Shown: in pieces, positions 44,721 through 54,794 of the stretch
How positions within the stretch are numbered: the first letter of the stretch is position 1
How the letters are laid out: each line of letters begins with the position of its first letter
Assembly (NCBI GenBank): GCA_035079385.1
Contig: JAVHKY010000054.1
Location: 8,843,501 to 8,907,500, forward strand
Direction: 5' to 3'
From: Aspidiotus rigidus
Lineage: Eukaryota; Arthropoda; Insecta; Hemiptera; Diaspididae
Length of the DNA: 64,000 bases
The notes under the pieces: model-generated
What the model was told of the DNA's origin: nothing
Databases searched by the model: none
What the model saw: the letters and a program-made list of their open reading frames with translations, nothing else
Program-made: the position numbers and the translations under genes

Positions 44721-44985
44721 ACTACGCGATTCTTTCAATCATGGAAAATCGTTTTTCGATAATTCACAACTTTGGGAACCCCTGCTCTAAAATTTCGGCA
44801 CGTTTTGGTGCATAACTCGGCTCAGAAAAGTCGTAGAAACTTTGTATATGGCGCAAATTGAAGATGAAGTTGAGATACAAATTTCGTAGATTTGAAGTAT
44901 ACGTTTAAGTTTTGCGTTTTCGTGGTACAACAGATTTAGCGCAAACTCCCATTTAACTGGTAACACCTTTCTGGTCCACCCTGTA

Positions 44986-45150
44986 TAGCTCGAGAGTCAA
45001 AATTTTTTCAAGTCGCTCTCCTATCATATATAGCTCGAGAGTGGAAATTTTCCCAAGTCCCCCTCCTATCATATATAGCTCAGAGGTCGAAATTATTTTA
45101 AGTCCTCCTCCTATCATAAATAGCTCAGGAGGCGAAATTTTTTCAACCCC
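44986..45150 (-). repeat. inverted minisatellite units
   Basis: Four units of the 1-735 family in reverse: TCCTATCATATATAGCTCGA and CCCTCCTATCATATATAGCT, separated by AAATTTTTTCAAGTC-like spacers, ending in a C-run. The fold-back element's right end falls exactly inside a unit (TATAGCTCGAG directly follows its TA). Confidence 0.8.
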
Positions 45151-47280
45151 CCCCCCTTCTCTGTGGCGTCATCAATATCGTGACGTCATAAACCTTGGAC
45201 CGCGAGCGCGGACGAAAATTTCCTGAAAGTACCCCCCAAGAAAAAGGAAAACGAGTTCCCCGCTAAAAATATTTGAGCTAATTTCTGTTTTGGATTCGTT
45301 TTGATGGTGCTATTGTATGAATTTCTTTCTACTCGGAACGATAATCGGTTTTCGATTCATGGGCTCGTTATTCGGATTTTCCAACCGTCACTTCGTTTTG
45401 TTATTTTTCCAACAAAAATTTAGCCTATCAATATCGCCTTATTGCGTTTGAATCTTATACTATAGTTACAAAACTTTTTCGGAATTCTAGAACGAGATGC
45501 CGAAGAGAAAACTGTTGCATTCAACTTGAAAGAGTTTTCACGCGTTTTTTAATTTTTTCTTCCTTTCTTCCCTCTATCTGAGTTCTTCTTTTTTCTGTGT
45601 GACAGATCGCGGAAAACATTAGCCAACGAACACGTCTTCGCTCTTATTACGTGTCACTTTAATCACATTTTTTACGTTCGGCGGAGCCTATGATGGATTA
45701 TTTACGAACAGATGGAAGGAAAAGTGCGAAAGAAAAATCAAACAGCGCGAAGTTTCGAAATACCTGCGAACTTTTTATACATATATTATTCTGTCGTTCA
45801 CGCAGTATTTTAAAATGCTATAAACGTTTGAAATTCCTATTTCAACCGAAATCAGTGCGACGGTTATATTGTTCGCAGGGTGTAACGGGCCCGTCTCTCT
45901 GCGCGTTACGTCGCACCGACCGTAATATATCAACGCGAAAAGAAAGACAGATTATGCGCTTCGATGAAGAGTACATAAGGTAGTGTGCACGATTTTCTAC
46001 TTACTTAAGTAATAGCAAACACTTCAATTTCCTGACGCAAGAAAATAAGAGGCGGGAAAAAAATTGAGTGAGTGAGGGAGAGAAGAAGGAAAAAAAGCGA
46101 GGGAAGAGCGACTATGAAGGAAAACCAAAGAGACTTCGACAACGCCTTTTGACAGCTCTCGTAATGAAGACTTTAAAACCAGATATTGCAAACGAGGATG
46201 ACAACGAGGCTTCATGAGACCTTTCTCCTTATACCAGTGTTTCTCTCTTGCTGGTTTTTCTCACGTATGAGAGGTACGAACAGGTCATTATTTACCGAGT
46301 TTTCAACATCGCTGTTTATATTTCATTGGTTTACGATGCAAGAAACATGAAATTTTTGTTTATCCTTCGATTGTGGTTAACCTTTCTTACGGAGACTTGG
46401 CATTACACAGGATCATGACGATAATGGGTTCGAATTTCTTCAAATTTAGGTGAGCAGTACGTGATGAGAAAGCTTTTTCAACGTTAGTTGCACCTTCGGT
46501 AATTGTACCCTACTCGTACTCGTATTTCTGCAAACAAGATTTATTTTATAACCTTATTTTGCCATTCTTTCTTACGTTATACCCGAATAATCTGAGTCTT
46601 CGTATGGTGGCTAGAACGAATAAGGAAAAGAAATGGTGTGGTAACTTTTGAGTGAACGGTAAAAAATTTTGATAATCGAACGTTGTATTGTAGTACGTGA
46701 TTTTAATTTGTGAACAGATCTAACATTTCATACATGTGACTCGGTTTTAAGAAAAGGCAATAAGCGTCCAAAGATCAATCTGGAGAAAGACCCAAATCTC
46801 CAGACTGATATCTAGACGCTTTATGATTTTTCTCGAAATGAAGTAACATTTTATTAATGAGTATAGACCTGTCGAAGTTAAAAACTTTCGGGATTAAAAT
46901 TGTTGGAGAAGTTGTACATAGAATGACCGGAACATTCATTGTCTGGAGGTATAACCTTCACCTACGAATGAAATAACCCGTTTCAGCGAAGTATGTTTAA
47001 AAATTGTACTTTTTCTTACATTTACTATCGCGCAATCAGAGTTACGAATGAACGTTAAGGAGAGTATTTTCGGTTTCTCTGACTGTATTTTTACAAAATT
47101 GCATGATGATGCGATCATCTAGAGCAGTGTCGCTCAGATTATTAGAAAACTCAAGTCATCAGTTGAAAGATGAGGCCTCTCTTATAGCGCAGTGCTCTGA
47201 TAGATGAAATTACTCGTATTATTTTGTACTTCATTGTGCTGCAGAAACTCAAATTATCCTCCTAGAAAAAACTTAAACAA
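45151..47280. other. no recognisable gene
   Basis: AT-rich with short open frames (up to 97 codons at 45690-45983, no motif). Nothing repetitive seen; probably host non-coding DNA. Confidence 0.4.
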
Positions 47281-47850
47281 AGATCGTGCTGAATAAGGCG
47301 CCAGCCCTTCGTCCCAATGCCCAAACTAGATCCCTTAGAATCGCCTTTGAGAAACGGGGGCGCATGAGCATGCACGCACGCTTAAAGTGGTCCCAGAAAA
47401 ACCGAACCTCCGGCACCGGTATCCACCCCAGAGGGCTTGAATTGGGAGTGCCCTGGCTCCATTTCTCCTGGGGTCCCGCTCGCTGTGCGATGTCCGTCAA
47501 TGAGGCCACTACAGGAATCTACCCTACTGACCGAGGGAGCGCTCAGCACTCAACCTGGAATTTAGTACCATGGACGCACGCGTATCAACTCCTCCACCAG
47601 AGCTTTCAGTCACCACTGATGGGAACTCACTAGGAGCTCAGCAATGCTTCGCGACTCTGGCTTCTCAGACGGGGTTCTTCTTCCTTCTCTTCTTCTTTTG
47701 GTTTTTGTTTTGTACTTATCCTCTTTTTTCTTCTTCCTTCTGTGGACGCTCCCTCCTGAGGGCCCTATACAGTGTGCTACTGGTACTGACGAGAGGTGAT
47801 GTGGCAGCAGCAGCGTGTGGGATTGTACACGTAGATGTGAGAGACCATAA
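47281..47850 (-). other. GC-richer 3' region of R1-like LINE
   Basis: Directly downstream of the R1-like coding end on the minus strand. Composition is markedly GC-richer than the surroundings and similar to that of the R1 coding part, with a purine-rich stretch (minus strand, about 47680-47750). No protein motif found, so it is taken as 3' UTR; its outer end, near 47281, is set by the return to AT-rich DNA. Confidence 0.45.
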
Positions 47851-48985
47851 CTAAGCCTGCCGCCCCCATTCCGCGTTCATTTTCTTCTTCATTACCTTAG
47901 CGGCAAATGCAGGTACATAGTTCCATGCCTGCGTTGTTCTGAGCATGCATGGAACCAGATTACTTGGGGTGAGTTCTTCATCTTCCCCGATCTCAGCGAG
48001 AGATCGTCTTAGCTCACCTCGCTCACGTCTCCACGCCTCATACTTGAAGATGGTGTGTTGTGGCCCATCATTCCGCTCCTGAGAGTGTGAACACGACGGT
48101 TGCTCAACTTTTCCCCATTTTGTGTAGGTACTTGTTGAAGCACCCATGGCCATTGATTATTCGTGTAAAATGAAAATTCAACTGGCCATGGTCTCGGTTC
48201 ATCCACTGGTCAAGACCACGTTTTAGCACGTGGGTCCACTGACCCTTTGCTGTTTGGGCGAGTTGCTCTTTCCATTTGGCAAGCAAGGAGCGCTTGGCCT
48301 CCTGCTTGACCCACAAGGCTTGATTGGTGGTCCTCGTCTTCTTCTTTACCTCGAACACCGCTGCTCGCTCTTCCGCAAGCAGCTTAATTGGCGGCGTTCG
48401 TGCTAATACACAAAGACCATCCGTCGACATAGTGCGATAGGCACTAACATACCTAAGCGCAGCTTTTCGTTGGATTTTTTCCATCTCTCTTCTTCTACAT
48501 ACGATCTTCATGGAGTCGGCCCAGACTGGGGCTGCATAAAAGAGGACCTACATTGCTACGCTCATAATATAGAGTCTTCTTATAGCTTCTCCAGGTCCTC
48601 CCAGATTCTACCACCCTGTCAGGTAGTGACGGAAGCTTAGCTTACTGTCGAACCAGAGCCCCAGGTACTTTGGTACTTTCTCAATAACCACACCTTGCAG
48701 GCGAAAGGTGGGTGGATTAAACTTTCGACGGGTCGTGAATATAATGGCCTCCGTCTTTTCTACTGCCAAGCTTAATCCAGCCGACTCGATCCAACGGGTC
48801 ACAGCCTCTAGCGCCTGGTTCACCTTGGTCTCCGCCTCGGCAACAGTACCAGTGTATCGTCGGCGTAGCGTATAAGCTGTACCACTGGTGGTAGCTTGAT
48901 CTTAAAAAAGCCTGTTGACTGCGATGTTCCACAATGTGGGCCCCAAAACGGAGCCCTGAGATCCTTTAGGATAGCGCCATACATA
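47851..48985 (-). pseudogene. R1-like LINE, 3' half of ORF2
   Basis: 5'-truncated R1-clade LINE. Minus strand: GSVLGPTLWNIAVN (about 48900-48960), the active site IRYADDTLVLL (about 48850-48885), a frame break, AVTRWIESAGLSLAVEKTEA and VPKYLGLWFDSKLSFRHYL (48608-48823), a short gap, then the thumb and C-terminal domain (48104-48511) with AALRYVSAYRTMSTDGLCVL, WKEQL, HGQLNFHFTRIINGHGCFNK, and a Cys/His finger (CSHSQERNDGPQHTIFKYEAW, with one expected Cys as Ser and another as Tyr), ending NAEWGRQA at 47851. The GHGCF-plus-finger layout is typical of R1-clade elements. Three to four lesions. Confidence 0.82.
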
Positions 48986-48989
48986 TAAT

Positions 48990-49450
48990 TGTTCAGACCA
49001 ATACGTCATCATTGTCCAGTTTTGGGAGGTTCCCCCTGAGGCCTATTTGATGTAGTTTTTGGCAGATGTAACCGCGCCAAACGCGAGGGAAGGCTTGTTG
49101 GAGGTCGAAAAAGATAGTGTAGAGGGAAGATTTCGTGTGTATCATTGATTTGTTGTTGTAAGTCAGATAATGCTTGTAAGATGTTTCGGCCTACCCTGAA
49201 GCCGTATTGGCAGGAAGCAAGTACATTGTTAGAATCGAGGAACCATGTAAGTCTTTTGTTTAAAATTTTTTGGAATAGTTTTCCCAAAACACTAGTGAGT
49301 GCTATGGATCGGTATGATTCAGGAAGCGAGGGGTCTTTTGAAGGTTTTGGAATGGGGAGAACGATAGCTAGCTTCCATGATTCTGCATATATGCCTTGAA
49401 GGAGGATCGAGTTGAACAAAGAAAGTAAGTATGATAGAGCATTCGAATTT
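48990..49450 (-). pseudogene. I-like LINE RT fragment
   Basis: Minus strand: MFNSILLQGIYAESWKLAIV, LPIPKPSKDPSLPESYRSIA, then KRLTWFLDSNNVLASCQYGF and LSDLQQQINDTHE (49009-49419). After a frame break come LYYLFRPPTS-like and LRGNLPKLDN, homologous to the palm start of the I-like LINEs elsewhere in the window. It ends abruptly at about 48990, where R1-like sequence in the same orientation begins; the R1 copy was probably inserted here or the two were fused by deletion. Confidence 0.78.
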
Positions 49451-49682
49451 AGATTTTTAATCTAGAGAAGAGAAATAATTATTTTTATAACTCCTGCTAC
49501 GAAAGTGCGTTTTTTGTTGGTCGATTTTAGGTGCGAAAGTAACTGTTTGAGAACTCATCTACTTTGCAGATCGTCTATTTACTTTTCTATCGTCTTCTCT
49601 CATTTTACCGCCCGCTTGCTACATTACCACCCTGAATTCACACTTTTCTGCCCGCTCCATTCTCGACGGCCATTTTCTCTTT

Positions 49683-49790
49683 ATTATTTTTTTTTGTCTC
49701 CGTGATCGGGGCTCGAACCACGCACTCCTGACTTCGCAAGCCGTTGCACTACCAGCTGCGCCGCATTGCTCCATATGGATAGTGGGTGAT
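49683..49790 (-). mobile_element. tRNA-derived SINE
   Basis: On the minus strand, GGCGCAGCTGGTAG (49762-49749) fits an internal box A and GGTTCGAGCCC (49719-49709) a box B, about 30 bp apart. CGGAGAC and an A-rich tail follow (T-run 49683-49695 on the plus strand). The cloverleaf is not intact: the anticodon stem does not pair, so this is a SINE head or tRNA pseudogene rather than a functional tRNA. The 5' boundary is uncertain. Confidence 0.65.
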
Positions 49791-50005
49791 AATGTTCTAT
49801 ATTGCACGCATGAATTGAATTGTACGGTAATATCACGAAGCAGCAGGAGAAATTGCATGCGACGGCGACCGGATGACGAGTTGACGACAAAACAAAAAAC
49901 GCACACTCGTAGCCGTCGTTATAAAAAAAATCTTCCAAGACAAGGAGCGAAGCGACTCGAGTGACTCAAAACGTCGTTTTCGCACCTTGTCATGAAATAT
50001 ACTAT

Positions 50006-50747
50006 TGTGCAACAAGGGAGAAAAATGAGCCATTTCTCATCGAGTTCAAAGTTAGCAACCCGAGCCGAAGGCAAGGGTTGATATTTGCACAGAGTTGAGA
50101 AATGCTTTTTCGACCGTGTTGCACATAACGTTTTTCTTTACGCGATGAAAAAGCGATGAAAAAGCCTAGTAGTTTTGTTACCCGCCTATATTCATTTCTC
50201 ACCAAGGGTAGTTATGAAAATTCATATCTACCCTTTGCACATGCGCAGTACTAATTTGGACGCTACAATGACGCGTATTCACGGAGTGTCGTTTTGCCTA
50301 CGAAACAAAGCGCTTTGTTCCCGTAAATTGAGTAGGATAAACGGCGTTATCTTGTGTGTGTAAAGAAATAGTTATTTGTGCAACAAGGGAGAAAAATGAG
50401 CCATTTCTCATCGAGTGCAAAGTTAGCAACTCGAGCCGAAAGCAAGGGTTGATATTTGCACAGAGTTGAGAAATGCTTTTTCGACCGTGTTGCACATAAC
50501 GTTTTTCTTTACGCGATGAAAAAACGATGAGAAAGCCTAGTAGTTTTGTTACCCCCGTATATTCATTTCTCACCAAGGGTAGATATGAAAATTCATATCT
50601 ACCCTTTGCACATGCGCAGTACTGATTTTGACGCTACGACGACGCGCATTCACAGAGTGTCATTTCGCTTACGAAACAAAGCGCTTTGTTCCCGTAAATT
50701 GAGTAGGATAAACGGCGTTATCGTATGTGTGTAAAGAAAACGCTATT
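50006..50747 (+). repeat. 371-bp tandem duplication
   Basis: Two direct copies, 50006-50376 and 50377-50747, about 95 percent alike by eye. Both contain TGTGCAACAAGGGAGAAAAA, the pairs GTGCAACA / TGTTGCACA and ATGAGCCATTTCTCAT, CCAAGGGTAG then TCTACCCTTTGCACATGCGC, and ACGAAACAAAGCGCTTTGTT. Internal inverted repeats suggest each copy can fold. No coding capacity. Either a local duplication or a dimeric transposon of unknown type. Confidence 0.85.
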
Positions 50748-52262
50748 TTTACGTATTTTTTGCAAAACTCGGGAAATATGGAAAGTTTTAATTTGAAATT
50801 TGGGGCACTTCTTGAGATCGGATCTTGAAAAAAATTACATATTCGTATTTAGGAGGGTCAAAATATATAAAATCGACCCCAATAACACCAAAATTGCTCA
50901 CCCCACTTTTACAAAGGGGGACGGAACCTCAAGAATTGGCCTCCCGCCTCTCTTATGGCGAATTTCGAGGGCTCCCCATATCTAAATTTTCTCTTGGTAT
51001 CATTCCCCGTTATACCAATTTTCATGCTTCTATCACTAATAGCTATTTTTTTGCAGTCTGCCAATGTACTCGTACTAGTATTGAGGAAGTTTTTACTTGT
51101 ACGTAGATCAATCAAAATCAAGGGCGTGATATCGAAGGAGTTATGCTTCTTCCTCCTTTTCGCAGTAACGAGTAAGGCTAAATGGAGCTAGGGGCACTAT
51201 GGATACAAATTCAGAAATTAGGGATAAGGTGCAAGAAGAATTGAACATTGTTGCTTGTAACACAAGATAAAAATTATGCGCATTATAGTTACATGAATAA
51301 AAAATCCTATTGTGCATAGAAATAAATGGTACGAGTATTACATTCTACCTCGGGTATTTCTATGAGATTGATATAAACTTGGTTGTAGTTTCGAACTACT
51401 TTATTCTTTTAGTAAATTGGGACCCAACCTGTGTATACAAACCTAATTTTCAATGATTAAAATGATAGGATGCAAGATGCATTCTCCTAATGGATAGTAA
51501 TATTTTATTACTTCTATATTTCGTTTTTTTTTTTTCGCTCCTCATTTATGTAAACAGGTTATAAAGTTTGTATCATAAAATACATTTTATAAATCGAATT
51601 CCGTATTGACTGCGAAAGCTCTCCCACTCAGACCTTCGCTAAACTTACTCGATATGTTTTTATTCAATTTCCGACCCAACGGTATACACGTCGATGTCAA
51701 CTTGCTCCTACAATTTGTACTAAGCAATAAATAGACTAATTTTTTTTTAAGTCGTTCTGCTTCCATCACCATTTTTATAACATTAGATACTAGACGTAGC
51801 AATGATAAGAAAAGATTCGCTTATATTCGATTATATTTATAGTAATAATATTATCTCCCTGACTTGCCATACCGTTCCCTCTGATAGCGTAATGATTCTG
51901 GTACTTTTTCAAGTTGACTTATCGTGAGTTTGTTTTGGCGCAAAAATATGAACGCCGGACGATACTCGAGCTGTCTCGATTTTTGGAGTGATTGAAAAAA
52001 GAAGAAAATTCGAAGCAATGATAGGAAAGAGCAGAATAGATACTATTGAAAGCGTTATTCATTGAATGATTGATAAAATTTGATGGGGTACATTTCTGCT
52101 GGCCTAACCTTTATTTCATTTGCTCCACTTATAAAACGTTGCTATCGAAGAATGTATTCGTGGAAATGAGAGAAGGCCGTTTTAAAACTCCCTCTTCGTT
52201 TTTAATGTGTTTGAGAACGGAATTTAAAACCTGAGAGGGAAGATTTCGCCGTTTACCGGGCT
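50748..52262. other. no recognisable gene
   Basis: AT-rich; short open frames only (up to 93 codons at 50825-51106). A repeat-like block at 50850-51130 has no second copy in the window. Nothing else supported. Confidence 0.4.
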
Positions 52263-52807
52263 GTATCGTTAGACATAATTGCGTTATCAAAAAGAAGTTT
52301 GCCGAACGCTTTAAAAGTGCAATTTAAAAAGAATTTTTCACGTCCTCTAAAAGCGAGAGGCCATCAAGTGGTTGAAAAATGTTGTGAAAGGCGTCAATAT
52401 TTTCTCCCTAATTTCGTAATTGTATAACGGAATACTACCTAAGTTTGCGTCAGATAAATAAACTTATAGGGTGAATTTCAACCCCTGTTTCGTATTTTTG
52501 TTTTTTGATAGTCTCGACTTCATCAACAAATCTTTCTCGATTGTCGGGAAAGGTTGTCTTCAAGATATTCGACACGAGCTGCAACAAGTTGTGTTAATTA
52601 GCGGGCATTAGCCGAAAATATACTAATCTGAGAACATCTTCTAATCGAATTTTCTCATAATATGAACTTCGTTCATTTTCAATTTTTCCCTCGTTCTCGT
52701 TTGGTGCTGTCGAGTCAACTACACAAAAATTGTTGTGCAAGTTGGAAAGAATTGATTGAAAAATTTGAGATTGTGAGAAAATTATCTGATATAATTTCTT
52801 TTTTTGA
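52263..52807 (+). repeat. ~550-bp direct repeat, left copy
   Basis: Begins TGTATCGTTAGACATAATTG and ends near AAAATTATCTGATATAATT. It matches 56607-57192 over its whole length, with scattered substitutions and two extra segments of roughly 10 and 25 bp in the right copy. Non-coding. It may be a transposon of unknown type or a segmental duplication. Confidence 0.85.
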
Positions 52808-52929
52808 GCTAAACGAAGTCCGATTCATAATTGCGATCATTTCATATGGTGCACCCGTCTCACACTGTTCACAATCGTAGTCTTTTAGGCACCTTCATTC
52901 GTGAATAAGAGAAGAAGACCAACCGTCTG

Positions 52930-53705
52930 TTCAACAAACCATCCAGAATGGCGTTCCCCAGGGAGAAGTTTGGAGCGTCCCCCTCTTTCTAATAGCAATC
53001 AATGATATCAGCCAGTGTGTCTCTTTTCCACTTACCCAGCGCCTCTTTGCGGATGACTACAGTATCTCGCTCCTATCTTCAAATCCTTCCTGAGCAACAC
53101 GCCTTCTCCAAAAAACACTAGATTATATCAGTTCCTGAGCTTCTGACCGTGGATTTCGATTCTCTTCAAGTAAAGCATGTCTTCTCATCTTTCGAAAACA
53201 TCAACGCGCTATAACCCCTCTTCATCCACTAATTCTTCAAGGCTTCACAATCGACATCCTCTCCTTTTATAAATTCCTGGGTATAACCTTTGATCAAAAA
53301 TTCTCCTGGATGCCTCACATAAAGTCACTCAAAGCTAAATGCCTAAACGCTACCAATATCATCAAGTACCTCTCCCACACCCGCGTAGGATGTAATCGCA
53401 AACTTCTGCTACAACTATACAAAAGTCTTATTCGCTCCCAACTCGATTACGGTGCTACAATCTACAGCCAATGCAGTTTATCCAAAATCAAACTCCTTGA
53501 TACTATTCAAGCATCCACCCTGCGCATGGCTCTTGGAACTTTTCGAACTTCCCTCCATCTAAGCCTTTGTGCAGAAGCAGCAGAACCACCACTACATTTT
53601 CGGACTCTCATACTAACTGCAAACTTCCTCGCCTCGTCTTCTCAAACTCCTGATCTTCCAATCTGTACATCTATTCTAGTAATTTTCTCCTCTTTAAAAT
53701 CCTAC
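52930..53705 (+). pseudogene. I-like LINE copy, RT part (5' of nested LINE)
   Basis: Plus strand, entering in the RT palm: NGVPQGEVWSVPLFLIAIND (about 52945-53005), LTQRLFADDYSISLL with the FADD active site (about 53030-53075), thumb FLGITFDQKFSWMPHIKSLK (about 53270-53330), VGCNRKLLLQLYKSLIRSQL and DYGATIYSQCSLSKIKLLDT (53385-53510), SLCAEAAEPPLHFRTLILTA. Stops occur near SNPS and YISS. It is cut at about 53705 by an oppositely oriented LINE and resumes at 54795. Confidence 0.8.
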
Positions 53706-54794
53706 CTTCAATTGTATTGTATTGTATTGTATTTGTGAGCATCCCCCTGACGGGGGTTAGCTCCTCGACGAATATAACAATGACAAGGTACAAAATGCAT
53801 ACAATCATAATATTTAAGTATTTAACATATTTAGCCTTCTTCTGCCGCGCGAAGGTTTCCCCGGTATCTTCCCTTGTATCGCTGCCTTGAATATATCCTC
53901 TGCCCTTATCCTGTCCATGAATCTTGATTTTGCTTCCTTAATGAGCCTCATCAGCTCTGTCTCCTTTATTCCAAATCTTTTGAATACTTCTTCGTTCCTA
54001 ACATGCTCAGTCCAGCTGATTTTCTGCATCCTTCGGTAACACCATACTTCAAAGGCATTCACGCGTTTTTCCACATCCTTTGTAATTGTCCACGTCTCAG
54101 ACCCGTATCTCAATACAGTCCACACGTAGCAATGTAGTATTCTGAGGCGTAATTGTAGTTTTAATTTTCTATTCTTTAGAACTGAGGCGTAGTTGTTGAA
54201 CGCCTGTTTTGCCATTCCAACTCTGTGCTTTATTTCAGTTTTGTCTCTGCCGTCGCTTGTGATCTGGACCCCTAGGTAAGGGTAACGGTTCACTTGTTCC
54301 AGGACCATGCCGTTTAGGACGATACTTAGAGCATTTTCCGGGGTTGTTTTACTTATTACCATGACTTTGGTCTTCCCAGTATTCATTGACATGTCTAATT
54401 TTTTACTCTCATTGTCGAGTCGTGTCACCATTTGCTGTAGTTGCTGGGGTGTTTCCGCAATTAGGACCTTATCGTCTGCGTAGCTGATGTCCTTTATGCG
54501 TTGTCCACCTACCTTGAAACCGGTTTTATTCCATTTTGGACTACTTGTGACCTTTTCTGAAAACGCATTGAATAGTGAAGGTGAAAGAGGACAACCCTGC
54601 CGCACTCCTCTTTGTACGTTACAAAATTCATTGGAACATAAGCCGCCTATTCTGACATTTGACTTTTGGTTCCAATATAGCGCTTGGATGAAATACAAAT
54701 CTTCTCTATCAACGTGTAGTTTATTTAACACCTGGAGCATACGGTGATGACGGACACGGTCGAATACTTTTTCGAAGTCAACGAAGCATACGTA
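53706..54794 (-). mobile_element. LINE inserted into I-like LINE
   Basis: Minus-strand, 5'-truncated LINE of about 1.09 kb with a pentanucleotide tail (ATTGT on the plus strand, 53711-53734, about five units). It sits exactly between the RT and RNase H parts of a plus-strand I-like LINE. The coding part is one uninterrupted frame (53814-54797), which makes it the least damaged LINE fragment here. Confidence 0.85.
53814..54794 (-). CDS. LINE reverse transcriptase C-terminal ORF (truncated)
   Basis: About 327 codons without lesion. It enters at VCFVDFEKVFDRVRH (RT block with the first catalytic Asp), then RGVRQGCPLSPSLFNAFSEK, the active site ISYADDKVLIAET, and the post-palm block KLDMSMNTGKTKVMVISKTT...YPYLGVQITSDGRDKTEIKH. 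The C-terminal region contains RYGSETWTITKDVEKRVNAF, EVWCYRRMQKISWTEHVRNE and SRGRRRLNMLNT, ending at 53814. No endonuclease or N-terminal half: 5'-truncated on insertion. The first few codons near 54797 may belong to the host element. The style is that of arthropod LINEs with Tyr-Ala-Asp-Asp and WCYRRM motifs; I do not assign the clade. Lack of stops implies a recent insertion. Confidence 0.82.
   Translation of the reverse strand, partial: YVCFVDFEKVFDRVRHHRMLQVLNKLHVDREDLYFIQALYWNQKSNVRIGGLCSNEFCNVQRGVRQGCPLSPSLFNAFSEKVTSSPKWNKTGFKVGGQRIKDISYADDKVLIAETPQQLQQMVTRLDNESKKLDMSMNTGKTKVMVISKTTPENALSIVLNGMVLEQVNRYPYLGVQITSDGRDKTEIKHRVGMAKQAFNNYASVLKNRKLKLQLRLRILHCYVWTVLRYGSETWTITKDVEKRVNAFEVWCYRRMQKISWTEHVRNEEVFKRFGIKETELMRLIKEAKSRFMDRIRAEDIFKAAIQGKIPGKPSRGRRRLNMLNT

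Larger units (their letters stand above)
41676..44985. mobile_element. 3.3-kb fold-back element with mariner-like ends
   Basis: The ends are TGCAGGGTGGTCC (41676) and inverted TACAGGGTGGACC (44985), each next to TA (41674-41675, 44986-44987), as in Tc1/mariner-type insertions. Inverted similarity runs inward over 200 bp: CAGTTAAATGGG, CGCAAAACGTTAGACGTATA versus CGCAAAACTTAAACGTATA, GAGCCGAGTTATG, TGTGCCGAAAA. It then continues through repeat arrays to a central hairpin CTCGTGGTTTATCACAAA...TTTGTGAGAAACCACGAG at 43769-43835. The left arm (2.1 kb) is longer than the right (1.15 kb) because array copy numbers differ. There is no open frame of transposase size and no transposase motif; non-autonomous. 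Confidence 0.82.

Noticed and set aside
49690..49765. Functional tRNA gene on the minus strand
   Set aside because: Box A and box B are good, but the anticodon stem does not pair and the sequence ends in an A-rich tail; better a SINE.
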